The notes beneath the pieces were generated by a model that saw nothing but the letters and a program-made list of their open reading frames with translations, was not told where the DNA came from and did not search any database. Positions 37,101 through 47,620 of a DNA stretch of 64,000 nt are shown here, piece after piece; within the stretch, counting starts at the first letter, position 1, and each line of letters begins with the position of its first letter. The translations under genes and the position numbers were made by a program. Source of the DNA: Gymnothorax reevesii (Eukaryota; Chordata; Actinopteri; Anguilliformes; Muraenidae); assembly GCA_029721435.1 (NCBI GenBank), contig CM056576.1, positions 74,169,876-74,233,875 of the forward strand, given 5' to 3'.

Positions 37101-39775
37101 GGAGGGACATGTCTTTGTCCTGAGGGCAGTTCCTGCATCTGGAACAAGGAGGCTAGAATCAGCACCAGCAGCAGAAGGTCTCAGAACTTAGGCATGTATC
37201 AATGTCTCAATGAGATGTACCGGTACTAAAACCATGACTGGCTTCTAAACATCAGCTAGTTGAAACAGTACTTTATAGGGAAAATATAGCAACAAAACAA
37301 AATATAACACACATTTTCAAATGCTTTAAAACATCTTGAAATGAGTTGGCCTACCGTTTGAGGATTTCCCCACACCACTGCTGGAGGTGGCCACATTGTC
37401 AGTTCTTGGTCCTTCTGTTGCAAAAGGAGTACAAGTCAGCTGAAGCTTGGACAGACACCGGCACCATAACTCCTGAGTTAAATTACAAATTTACAGATTT
37501 GTTAAGAATTGGAAATTATTCAGAATGAGCACCAATTTGAGGAAACTAATAAAATATTGCCTGAGTTTTTACTCTGGCCAGAGCCAGAGTAAATAAAATA
37601 AATTTTTTTAAAAATTAAAAAGGGCAACAGCATAATGTATAATCATGTGACAAAGGCAAGAGCTACATACAACCCCAATTCCAAAAAAGTTGGGATGCTG
37701 TGTAAAATGTAAATAAAAAGAATGCAATGATGTGCAAATCTCATAAACCCACATTTTGTTCACAGAAGAACATAGACAACCCATCAGATGTTGAAAGTGA
37801 GACATTTCACCATTTCATGAAAATTATTGTCTCATTTTGAATTTGACGGGAGCAACGCATCCCAAAAAAGTTGGGACAGTGCGATTTCCACCATTGTGTA
37901 GCATCCCTCTACTTCTACAGTTTGACCAGCATCCTTTTCAACACTGTGCCTTCAGACCTTAACATCCAAGGGGGGGGGAGAAAAACATACAGACAGGATA
38001 CCTGGTAGCAGTATTCTTGGAGCCGGAGCAAATTTTCTCCTTTTCACTTTCGTGTCTTCCTCCTCTGAGTCAACATCCTGACTGTACATGAGATTTGGTC
38101 TTAAAAGTAAAAAAAATAATAAATAAATTTAAAAAAAAATTAGCACGATGAGGAAAATGACACATTTTTTCACTTTTACTTTATCAATTACAATAACTTT
38201 ACTTTTTTACTTTGACTTCCGTTTTGGGCGATCATCAAACTCTTCATCTGCCTGCATATCAGTTGTGTTGCAGTTCTCTTTTAGATATCTCTGCAGGCTT
38301 CTCTGAGCTTCTTCATAAGTGTCTGCCAGCATTTGAAGTCACAATTACAATATTGTTCGGGGGAATTCATTATAAAGATAATTAGTTACGTTTTGAAATT
38401 TCCGGGATTCATTGGAATTCAACGCCCGCAAATTTAGTTTAAAACTGACGACGTTAGTCGGCGATCTTAAAACTTTAAATTTGCGGGCGTTGAATTCCAA
38501 TGAATACCAGGAAATTTCAGAAACGTAACTATTTATCAAATTGTAAACCATTAATTTCACAAACGTAACTATTTATCGATATTGTAAACCATAAGCGAGA
38601 AAGAAACGTTTTTTGCACGGACTCTTTCGTATGGCGACGTGATCCGTCACAATTAGGTCATCGAGTCACGCGCTAGAATTCCGCAACCTGTCAAGTTGAA
38701 CTGATGGGCTGCTGATTCGCTCGAAAGTAGGTCCGTTTTCATGCTAACAGAGGTGTATAATCCAGGTTCAGAAAGTAAAAGTCCATCCCAGGATATTGTT
38801 CCAGCCACAAAAGACCTGGCAGCTGACACTATTCTTCAGCTGGGTGGTAAAACTAACAAGTCAAATCTGCTGACAGGAGTTTACGGTTGGAATGAAAACA
38901 TGGTAGGATTTTTACTTTCTGACCCCTGGATTATACACCTCTGCATGCTAATGTATTCATGAGCAGGTGAAAAGGTCCTGTCATTTCAGGGATGTCGAAC
39001 ACTATTCGACAAGGGTAATTAACCAATCAGATTGCGGAAAACACCTATTATTGGTTTACAATACAGCTTAAATCGACTTCTCCAGCTACTGCCTCAGAGC
39101 AGAACCTGCTTCAAATACTTAAACTGCTACAATTACTACTTCATCTGCTGCTGCTTCAGTCAACTCCAAGGACTACTTCAACTATTGCGCCACTTTTTTT
39201 CAATTACTGTTTTAACAACTTCAACACTGCTTTATTCCGCCTGAAACAAACACAAATATTTCTACTGAAAATGTAGCCTTTTCTAGTGTATGCTTTATTT
39301 CTAACTTCAGATTTTGTTGGAATCTACAACCTCATTTCCAGAAAAGTTGGGATGCCTTGCGAATTATAAAAAAAAGATTTGCAAATCATTACCTCCTATT
39401 TGATTTACATTTTACAAGGCGTCCCAACTTTTTTTTTTTTAAATGGGGCTGTAATTACTCTCTGAGAACATTTTCTTCATTCATTTTTCAGCAAATGCTT
39501 GGTTAATTTTCTGTTTCAGAAATGTTTTCAGATTACCCAATTTCAGATCAGTTTTTTTACTTCCCACGACTAATCAGATGTCTCACTGGCTCATAAACAA
39601 TCCATCCGTGACCTGGCTGGAGGTTATTTTTTACAGCAGAATGAATTTTCAATCTGTCTTTGGCATTAAAAGGAGGCCATGATAATTTGTCTCCATGTAG
39701 CCAGCTGGAAGGGACTATTTCAGTGCCACCATTTTTAAACTGAACAATGCACCATTGCCTCTTTTCATCTTCCAT
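34177..39775 (-). CDS. Mini-exon gene of a fish family often annotated with DUF4806; possible second gene of the En/Spm element
   Basis: Start ATG 39775. Exons: 39775-39571 (weak donor), 38322-38211, 38099-38002, 37414-37355, 36810-36745, 36640-36581, 36160-36107, 35967-35935 and 34209-34177. The protein begins MEDEKRQWCIVQFKNG, then EIVPSSWL, SWPPFNAKDRL and NTYEEAQRSLQRYL. This is the N-terminal module I recall in fish proteins with a C-terminal DUF4806. A basic/acidic stretch follows (DDRPKRKS; DVDSEEEDTKVKRRK). The last six exons are all phase 1 at both ends and 33-66 bases long, giving Ser/Gly/Asn-rich peptides. The C-terminal domain and stop were not located. A Tc1 element lies in the intron between the last two exons. 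It follows the En/Spm transposase ORF in the same direction. The chain of small exons is inferred from phase and splice signals only. Confidence 0.55.
34301..35929 (+). mobile_element. Tc1-type transposon, near-complete
   Basis: Inverted ends: CAGCGCCCTCCATAATTATT on the left and GTGCCAATAATTATGGAGGG followed by CAGTG on the right. TA flanks both sides (34299-34300 and 35930-35931). The 1.63-kb length and single plus-strand transposase gene fit Tc1. It is inserted in an intron of the minus-strand mini-exon gene, four bases past the donor of exon 35967-35935. Confidence 0.95.
34679..35693 (+). pseudogene. Tc1 transposase with one frameshift and one nonsense codon
   Basis: Starts MGKTKEQTILVRQMCVNLHK with a paired-like helix-turn-helix (YKKIATRLHLPTSTVRGIIK). 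The frame shifts between about 34840 and 34890 and continues as MVRVIESSPKLTAKELQQMV. The catalytic acids are all present: Asp in LWSDETKM, Asp in FQQDNDPKH and Glu in DLNPIENL. TAA at 35334-35336 (after MNALKYQDI) splits the DDE domain; the frame reopens as NQNLVASARKLKMGRHW and ends at 35693. Only two lesions suggest a fairly recent loss of activity. Confidence 0.9.
37669..37955. mobile_element. Terminal fragment of Tc1-like family (copies at 18701 and 62341)
   Basis: Begins ACAACCCCAATTCCAAAAAA followed by GTTGGGATG, the terminus shared by the family, and carries internal TGTAGCATCCCTC as in the other copies. It is intronic and truncated. Confidence 0.75.
38380..38533. repeat. Large foldback (arms about 60 bp)
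   Basis: TAGTTACGTTTTGAAATTTC and TTGGAATTCAACGCCCGCAA on the left are matched inversely by TTGCGGGCGTTGAATTCCAA and GAAATTTCAGAAACGTAACTA on the right, around a GACGACGTTAGTC-containing loop. It is adjacent to, but does not include, exon 38322-38211. A partial repeat of the arm tail follows at about 38553-38590. Confidence 0.85.
38748..38943. mobile_element. hAT-type MITE with perfect 8-bp target duplication
   Basis: Inverted ends start CAGAGGTGTATAATCCAGG and finish CCTGGATTATACACCTCTG; similarity continues through AGAAAGTAAAA. CATGCTAA is present on both sides (38740-38747 and 38944-38951). The 196-bp interior has no coding capacity. Confidence 0.95.
39327..39451. mobile_element. Short MITE of the ACAACCCCAATTCC Tc1-like family
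   Basis: The left ACAACCTCATTTCCAGAAAA followed by GTTGGGATG is mirrored by GCGTCCCAACTTTTTT and a GGGGCTGT end. About 125 bp, near-palindromic, flanked by TA. Confidence 0.75.
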
Positions 39776-40136
39776 TTTTATACCTGGACAGAAAAAAGAA
39801 TAGACCCTGGATGAAAACAAAGATAGAGGACTTAAAAATGAGAACTTGGCGGCCTAACATCAGTCTGACTCATCCACCCCAGTCATTTGCAGCAGTAAAC
39901 CCATCATTGCGAGCTAGTATAGTTCAACTACCAACACATTTCAATGTCATGTAATCCACTTATTCATCAGAGCCCATGACGAGAAAGACAGTTATAATGG
40001 AGGGAGATGGAAATCTATTCAACCCCAATTCTGTAAAATCTGGTCTATTTTGGAAAATTCAGATAAAATTAAAAAGGAGTGAAATGAGAAGTCCATTCAT
40101 CGATTATATAGAAAATACAACAATGAAATCTCTTCC
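39776..40136. other. Spacer between mini-exon gene and En/Spm transposase ORF
   Basis: No ORF or repeat recognised. It may be the intergenic spacer of a two-gene transposon. Confidence 0.35.
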
Positions 40137-42215
40137 TCACTTCATATGAAGCATAGGTATGGCAATGAAGCCATTTTTATCAGGGTAGAGGACACACTTA
40201 TTACTAATGTGTGCCATTTTGCTTAAACCAAGCTTGTCGTGCATCTGCCACACTTTGTAACAGCCAATGATGGAAGACATGCAAGGATATGAAAAGTATG
40301 ACTCCTTTCGTTTGAATTTCTGATATAATACGAATATTTGTTCATCCACCTTGATTATGTTCTTAACAACAGCAATTTCATCTCTGACCAGTATGCAGTT
40401 ATCTCCAGCTTCAGTGGATAACACATAAATGTACGTAGTAACGTTTCTATATTGTTCAGCTGTGCCAAATTGAGGTGGTCATGGACCCTCAAAATGGAGG
40501 CCATGTAAAATGCACTCTTTCAATGACACTGGCACCTGCATAAATGGTACTTCAGATATCTGTTTCACTATTTGTTGCAAAGGCAAATGTGGCATACGCA
40601 AAAGACGTTTGATTTGTCCCAAATAATTCTCAAAAGGGAATCCTGGCACATTATCCAGAGGCCCAAAATGCTTATACTCATCTGCAAGGTGTATTACTTG
40701 GTGTATGCTGAACACAATTTCATTTCTGCCATATAGATCTCCAAAATGGCTTACGAACGAGACTAGCATAGTATTTCCCAAGTCAACCATGTCATCTGAA
40801 ATGCCAGGAGAGAGAAGCAAGTTCATCCCAACAGAAAACAACATGAAATTATCATACAGCTCCCTGGGAATGCTGTTCCTGAGTACAATGGGACCCGTAT
40901 ACAACATGAATGTGCGCAGCTCAGTGGCTTTCCAACGATCGATCTCTGTCAGTGCTCTGGGCTTACGGTTAAATTCGACTGGTGTGTAGGCACGGAGCAT
41001 CAGCAGTTTGGCAGAGATTTCATTTATAGTTTGAGTAGATAAGCATGTGGCCAGTGCTTTTCCCCTTATCCATATGTACAGCAGCTTTCTAGTGACACCT
41101 AAACAGCAAAGGTGCATGTAGTCTATTGGGAACATTGAGACCATTTTTACAATGCCACTTAAAGGGGAAAGCTTCTGTCCCAAGTGATGCTCATCATCAA
41201 GCATAGCATTAAAGTCTGCATCAGTTCGTAGTTTCACGTTTGTTTCAGGGAAAGTCATCTTGTTATTCCACTCCCCTACCTGCCAGCATTTGTCACAACC
41301 AGAATAACCATTGTGAGACTTTGTATTCTTCACAAAGGCACGAGCAGGTGCGTCACACACAAAAGACGAGACTTGAACCTCAATTTTTCTACCATTGTAA
41401 ATGATATCATTCATCAGCAAATGTGTCAAGTCTTTAACAAAGAAGCTTAAGTATTCAAACACGCACTTTGGCTTGCTAATGCCACAAAACAGACCAACAA
41501 TGAATGGGGACTTACTGTAGTCACAATTGACTAAAGCAAGAATTGGCCAAAACTGAAGTTTTGAACTTCTAAAAAGAGGAAGACCATCAATATTGAATTG
41601 AAGCTTCAATGAATGCAAATCTGCTGGCAAGGCCAAGCATTTCAAACGGGACAGCAATCCCTTAGCCAAGCCAAAGAGGTAGTATTCCCCTCCATCCATT
41701 TTGGTGATAGGCACATCAACTTGAGTCCTAAGCACTGTCCTTGCATCTTTTGGGAGCTGGGGGTGAAAAACTCTCAGAATACTCAGAAGGGCTGTAAATG
41801 CAATAAGTGACACTGAGAAGGTAAAACTCCGTACAAGAAAATCATGCGTTGGAGTATCATCACTATCACTTCCACACTCATCTGACTCACTATCTGCTGA
41901 TAAGTGAGGACTCCCTATTGGGCTTGAATTTAAACCAATGACATCAGCAATCTGGGATCCTGGAATTTCAGAAACAATAAGTCCTAACTCATCAGGAACA
42001 GGACCAGCAAGCACATCAGCGTCTGTGCAAGGATAATCACACAAAACTGGACCAGCAAACTCAGACCTATCAGACATGTGAGCACCAAACTCCTCAGAAA
42101 TCGAACAAGACTGCTCACTCACAATTGGGTCCTCACAGACATACTGTTTCAGTCTGACAGTCTCCTTGAACTTAAGGAAAATGTCAGACTCTGTTGCTTG
42201 GACGATTTTTCGCAA
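40137..42215 (-). pseudogene. En/Spm (CACTA)-type transposase ORF (tnp2-like) with one internal TGA
   Basis: One frame runs 693 codons, broken only by a TGA at 40481-40479 between LHFEGP and PPQFGTAEQYRN. The acidic N-terminal part (SDSESDECGSDSDD-like) precedes the core. Core motifs in order: FNIDGLPLFRSSKLQFWPIL, GLFCGISKPK, SSFVCDAPARAFVKN, HNGYSGCDKCWQVGEW, FPIDYMHLCCLGVTRKLL, EIDRWKATELRTFMLYTGP and FPFENYLGQIKRLLR. This string is characteristic of fish tnp2-like proteins as I know them. The C-terminal part after the TGA includes YPCMSSIIGCYKVW and FIAIPMLH and ends in a normal stop. The same-strand gene downstream may be its accessory partner. Element ends were not located. Confidence 0.8.
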
Positions 42216-43164
42216 GTTTCTCTCTACGGCTGTCCTGTGTTTTGCTGGGATTCCACTTAATTAATTTATGTTTAGAAGACCTACTTTTTCCACAGCTTCT
42301 TGTCGACTGGTTTCTTCCCTTAAGCTTGCTTTGGTTAAGTCTCGTTTCTGCGTTTTCTGCTTTTGATTGCTGATTTCTTGTTTCTTGTGTATTTTCCTGT
42401 AAGTTTTGTTATTGATTGTTTGTATTACATTGTTTGATTGCAAGTTGAGTGAGTCATACTTCGTTTTCCCTTATTCAGATTTTGTACCCATCTGTTTAGA
42501 TTCTCCCGTGTTTCTCCCTGATCCAATCCAACTCCCTTTTCCTTCCCCTTCCATACCCTTAGATCTACCCCTTTTGTTACTGTCTTTGTGCGGATTGATT
42601 TCCAGGTTACCGAATATTTCTGCTTGTCCCCTGACTCTGATTCTGACTATTCTGCATTACCCTGTTTGCCTGGCTATCAATCTGTTTCTGTATTTAACCA
42701 TGAGCTTCGCTAATCCTAATAAACGCCCTACCGAGGCTGAACTGCATTTGGAGTCGAAGTCCGTTCCTTTCAGTATGCACCTTTTTCTATTCTCTTTCTA
42801 CTATGGCGAAGTTTTGCAATGAGTAGGTTTTACATCAATCTGAAGAGTACCAGAGGATGGTTAAAATTTTTCCAGCAGAAAATAAGACAGATAAAAAAAT
42901 GTACTTTTTTATCCTCTGTGAAGCTAATAACAATTGCATCACTTTCAGCTGAAGTTGGACTGTATACAGAGCTGAATTGGGTCATTTTCAGAGAACAGAA
43001 ACTATAATTTGTTTATAATTGAAACTATAAGGACGTGGCATAGCAAAAATGTTCTATATTTCTTCACAGTTTTATTTCACTTAATTTCTCCTTCCCAGTA
43101 CCAGGATATTATTGCACAACCCACAAAGCAAATCTGTTATTTTAATATGTGCCCATTGCACTCA
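42216..43164. other. Repeat-like AT-rich DNA, no gene recognised
   Basis: A plus-strand frame at 42406-42822 is Leu/Pro-rich without a known domain. AATAAACGC with CTGCATTTGG at 42718-42751 resembles the 3' end of a dispersed fish repeat; a similar arrangement occurs at 47207-47242. Confidence 0.3.
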
Positions 43165-43203
43165 CTGTTTTTGTATGGAAGTGAACAGTTCATCATCACT
43201 GTA
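43165..43203 (-). promoter_or_regulatory. Recombination signal sequence, 23-type
   Basis: Heptamer TACAGTG differs from CACAGTG at the first base, which is critical for RAG cleavage. The nonamer ACAAAAACA matches the consensus ACAAAAACC at 8 of 9 positions. Confidence 0.75.
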
Positions 43204-43666
43204 GGCCTCAGAGCACAGTAATACACAGCAGAGTCAGACAGCGGCACCCTCTGTATTGTTAAAGGTACAGTGCTTGAGGTTTTGTTGAGATGAGCATCAA
43301 ATCTCTCCTTGAATTCTGGTGCATTGTTTTTTGAGCCATATACTGTAGATCTTGTCTCAACATGAACTTAGGGAATCCATTTGGTTACTGTATGTACCAA
43401 AATAGAAATGGCTGTGCACTGCTTGTGCTATATTTGCAGTCAAGTGTCACTGACTCTCTTTCAAGACCAATCTTATCTCTGTTGGACTGTGTCACGGTGT
43501 CTTCAGCTCTGCATTCTGAAAAAAAGAAGAATTCAGAAATTTTCATAGCACAAAACAAACATCACTTGAATGGGATGAATGAATGAATGAATAAAATAAA
43601 CAAATATAAAATCTTATAAAAGCTGAAGATACCAATGATAAAAAGAATATGGATCTCAATGTCCAT
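43165..43666 (-). pseudogene. T-cell receptor alpha/delta-type V segment, with RSS, disabled
   Basis: Leader exon 43666-43633 (MDIEIHILFIIG, hydrophobic) ends in phase 1. A 117-base intron follows and the V exon begins at 43515 in matching phase: ECRAEDTVTQSN, then SVTLDCKYS (first Cys), FWYIQ (core Trp), and [14 protein letters not shown] (second Cys with the YYC signature). The recombination signal follows: heptamer TACAGTG at 43203-43197, a 22-23 base spacer, and nonamer ACAAAAACA at 43174-43166. The long spacer and CAL-P-TV ending fit TRA/TRD V genes. Two lesions exist: TAA at 43387-43385 after WYIQ, and a one-base frame change near 43340 (LRQDLQY to GSKNNAPEF). It would not encode a receptor chain. 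Confidence 0.8.
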
Positions 43667-43981
43667 TGCAACACTCCAAAATAAGTTGAATTAATGATGT
43701 GAACAAGTATAATCCAACGAAAAGCAAGAAAGACTTTGAGAATGAGGCATGAAGCAATGAACTATTGAGACTGCAGAGGATTTCTCTGGTTTCAGTTGAC
43801 TGGTACCATAGTGTTAGGCTTCAAGAGGAGGAGCTTACGTTAGTCTTGGACCAAAGGTTTCAATTTTGGTAAATTTGTCTCATTCTAAACGAATACAGGA
43901 GGCGGCCAGATATCAGATGCGCCCGTGAAAAATGGCTTTTACAACAAAGTGTCTGAACCACAGTTCCAAAACCATCTACAT
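43667..43981. other. No recognised feature; V-segment upstream region
   Basis: The V segment promoter would lie here, but no clear octamer or TATA element could be identified by eye. Confidence 0.3.
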
Positions 43982-44187
43982 CGGGGGTCCTCAATCTTTC
44001 CCAGAAAGGGCCGGTGTGGGAGCAGGCTTTCATTGCAACTAAGCATTTACACACCTGATGCTACTAATCAACCCCTGGACTGCTTACGAATAAGCTTGAT
44101 TAGTAGCATCAGGTGCATAGCTGCTTGGTTGCAATGAAAGCCTGCACCCACACCGGCCCTTTGTTGGAAAGATTGGGGACTCCTGAT
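43982..44187. mobile_element. hAT-type MITE (palindromic), full copy
   Basis: The left GGGGGTCCTCAATCTTTCC and the right GGAAAGATTGGGGACTCC are inverted. AGGGCCGGTGTGGG and GCAGGCTTTCATTGCAAC are also mirrored on the right, around a spacer. The beginning of a second copy is cut by the window end at 63982. Confidence 0.85.
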
Positions 44188-44214
44188 CTTGTACATCTAC
44201 ACTACTGATTCCCA

Positions 44215-44645
44215 TTTATTACCCGAAGCCAAAGTATGGCCATCGAGTACTGCAAAGGCCTTGCGTCCGTCTGTCTGTCTGTCTGTCCATCTTTGGAGAC
44301 AATAACTCCTTTCCTATTAATCTTAGTTAAATGAAATTCATTGGGACTGTTCTTGGGACATATAGCTTGGACAAGTTTGAAGATAGGTAACCTTGACCTA
44401 CTTTAAGGGGTCAGAAGGTCACATTCTTTGTAAACACTGTTTCCCTGATTACATCCACTATTTTTGTTGTCGCCACTTAAAATTTACAGCATGTATGTTC
44501 TGGATCATCAGCTTGTAGAACATTAAAGGTGGATGACCTTGACCTGGTTAATGGGGTCAAAAGGTCACATTGTTTCTGAACAGTGTTACTTTCATTACGC
44601 CTTTGCACTACCATGACATTTTTTGGTGTAGCCATGTCAAATTCA
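44215..44645 (+). mobile_element. Helentron/HINE-like repeat, partial
   Basis: CCCGAAGCCAAAGTATGGCC is followed by CTTGCGTCCGTCTGTCTGTC, then two ~145-bp units each containing ACCTTGACCT, GGGGTCA and AGGTCACATT. The order (weak hairpin, GTCCGTC tract, tandem core) repeats that of the other copies. No right inverted end was found. Confidence 0.5.
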
Positions 44646-45573
44646 TAAGGTGAACTCACTGCATAATCAAGTTGGATGACATGGAAGCTACATGGCCTTC
44701 ACCTACTTTAAATTTCTTCTAATAACAATTTCATGCAGCAACATTATCAACCAAACTGTTCAGTCACATTTAACATAACATCGAATTTGGTGACTGTGCA
44801 TCATGTCAAACTTCATATTCAGAATGCCAAATGATGTAAAGTCCCAGCTGTCCTGGTCCACTGTGGATTGTGACTTTGACATGGTCGCATTACAAGAAAC
44901 ACAGTATTTTTTTGGAAAAATACGACCCAGTCAAAGAATGTCATCTTGTGGCAACTTGAAGGCACTACACGAGTCTTTTTGGATTTTGTGTGTTTTTTTT
45001 TTCTAACCTGCCACACTCAATGAGTGAGGCTTCACATCTGAGTGCTTTCACTTGCCAATGAACATTATATAACATGAACAACTTTTTCAAATACTCTAAA
45101 ACTGCTAAATACAGTGTGTATAGGTGCACTTCTCAGTGTTTAAACTACTTATTTCTAGTGTTATGACAAGTGTAGGGAAAGATTTGCATTCTGTTTTTCA
45201 ACCTGATACTGATAACAGAGCTTCAAACAATGCCAACAGGTTGAAGTGCAGTGGTCAATTCTTTTAAATTCCATAAGTTTAGTAAAGGAATCGTCCATAG
45301 ACACCGCATAAAACCCCTCAAATGTTTTCCAAAGGTGAGAGTGTTTATTTAGCACTTTGCTGCATATCAGTGTATATTAATTAAATGCACATGTAATGGA
45401 ATTTTATGGGAATATCTGAGGGAAATATCCCATAAAGATGTCTTATGCAACTGTCCACAGCACTGCAATCACTGACCACAGAGCATTGTTTCATTTTGCA
45501 TAGTGAGCCTGCAAAATCTCAGCTAGCGTACTGTAACTCTATCCATTACTTTAAATATTTGCACAGGGACTGT
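44646..45573. other. No recognised gene
   Basis: Only short ORFs; no repeat boundary could be defined. Confidence 0.4.
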
Positions 45574-46135
45574 ACAGTGCTATGAAGAAGTATCTGATCC
45601 ATGCCCAATTTCTACTCTTTTTTTACTCACTTGTCATATTTGAATGTTTCAGATCAGGTCATCCAACCAACTTACATTAGGAGACAATGTAAATGAGTAA
45701 ATGTAAAATGCAGTTTGTTTCATTTACTGAAGGTGAAAAGTTATTCAAAACCTATATCATCCATGTGAAAAAATAACTGACCCCAAAACATGACAGATCG
45801 TTGTGCTGTGACCAGAAGTTTGCAATAACTAGTAATATCAACATTAAGATTTGAACATAAGGGAAATTTTCCGGCACCGTGCTTCAGACTGTCCCACTGT
45901 TTACATAAACCACTAAACCCCCTCCTTCAGGTTTATTAAAATCATATCTATACTGGATTCTCAAGTATTAGAAAATATTAAATCAGTTAATTAAAATACA
46001 TTTTGAACTTGTCTATGGGTGGATCTGACCGTATCTGACGAGCAGAGGATAGCCACACCACCAAGGCATATCTGGCTTTTTCCTTTATTCAAGTCAATTT
46101 GGGACCATAATTTACAAAAATGAACATAATGATTG

Positions 46136-47375
46136 GTCACACTTTATTTGAAGTGTTGCTCATAAAGGCTTTATACAGCATGTATAATGCATTTAGCCAC
46201 TAACTAATTGAGACTGTCAGTTATATCACAGCTGGCGTCACATGCTGAAGAAGGATGTGTTATTTCAACCTTTACTGTTGTGTTCTGGGGTTCTGGCCTT
46301 TCTTGGTTTTATAGCCTCAGTTCATGTCTCAGTTTTAACAGTTTCTTGTATTAGGATTACTCATTTCATAATTTATGTTTGTTGTCCATGTTTTTTCTTT
46401 TCCGGGTTTTGTCTCTTGCCAGGTCTGCCCAGCCACTCCACCGCTTGTCTGCGTTCCGCCCCGTGCCTTCGTTGTTGCACATTTCAGAGCTCTGGTTGGC
46501 TTTGGTATTTCCCCCTTCCTTCTGTGCTGGATTCGGGGCTGTCTAAGCTTAATTGACAATTAACTGTTTTTAAGTTACTAACATTTACTAACATTCACTG
46601 GGTGGTGTAATTCTTAGATAGGCACATTACTAATACTACTAATTTAGACAGGGAGTTTGTTGTCATGATTCCTGCTTTGCTATTTCAAGTCTTGCTGTGC
46701 TTTTCTGTTCTGAACATTCATGCTGGATTCAAACTGCATACTTAATTGGTACTTAAGCTGAGCACGCTCATTCTCTTAATGAGCAAGTCTTGTCATCCAA
46801 TCTCTGTCCATGTTATGATCTTGCCATGCCTCTTGTTCTCCTTCTCCAGGTGTTGCCCCTCATGTGTTCTGATTTCTTACCCTTTATCTGGATGCGGTGG
46901 AAGTTGGCTGGCAGACTGAGTCTCAAGTCCTTTCCAAGTTTCATTCCTAGTTCATGGTCAAGTCTAGTGTTCACAGCCTTGTTATTTTTGTATATATTTA
47001 TAGCCTTTGTGCTTTTTGTCCTGTTCGAGATCTGGTATTCTTTTCTGTTTATTGCTATTTCTGCCTGGAGTTTCCAGTGATTTTTTGTTTTTGCCATTTT
47101 TGGATTCCTTTGTTCTAGCTCTGTGAAGCTCTCTTTAGTTTGTATTTTGCAACCCCTTGGGCGAAGTTTTTTGTTGGTCCTTGTGCCTGATTTTCTTTAT
47201 TTTTTCAATAAACCTTATTCCTCCATCCTCGCATCTGGTGTCTAACTGGTCCCGTATCATTTACAAAGTATGACATTTGCTTATGTATGATTTATGAAGA
47301 CATTATGTCTCATTTATGAAGGCTTTATACATCCTGTATAAAGCCCTTATGAGCAACACTTCAAATAAAGAGTGA
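46136..47375. mobile_element. TIR element of about 1.2 kb, nested
   Basis: The left ACTTTATTTGAAGTGTTGCT followed by CATAAAGGCTTTATACA is mirrored on the right by TGTATAAAGCCCTTATGAGC followed by AACACTTCAAATAAAG. The interior has a T-rich stretch ending in CAATAAACC (about 47206) and no recognisable transposase. Confidence 0.8.
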
Positions 47376-47445
47376 TAGGGTAGGAGACTTGAAACCTTTG
47401 ATAGATACCATAAAATAATGTGGAAAATCATTATGAAAATAATAA

Positions 47446-47620
47446 ATCAGGGGAAAGTAGGGTCATTTTCTCAAAAACTTATATAGCATTGAACTTCTTT
47501 CTGCAACCACTGACATCACCATCTACTAGCCATTAAATAAAATGCAATTTTTAGAGATTTCCACATTGGCTTCACTTTTCTGACCTGGGCGCTGCATCTA
47601 TCTTTTTATACAGTCTATTA
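47446..47620 (-). repeat. Dispersed repeat, minus-strand copy of 11034-11205
   Basis: Reverse-complement alignment to 11034-11205 shows shared TGTATAAAAAGAT and GGTTGCAGAAAGAAGTTCAA with scattered substitutions. Confidence 0.75.

Noticed and set aside
42406..42822. 138-codon plus-strand ORF
   Set aside because: Low-complexity Leu/Pro content and repeat-like 3' end; no recognisable domain.
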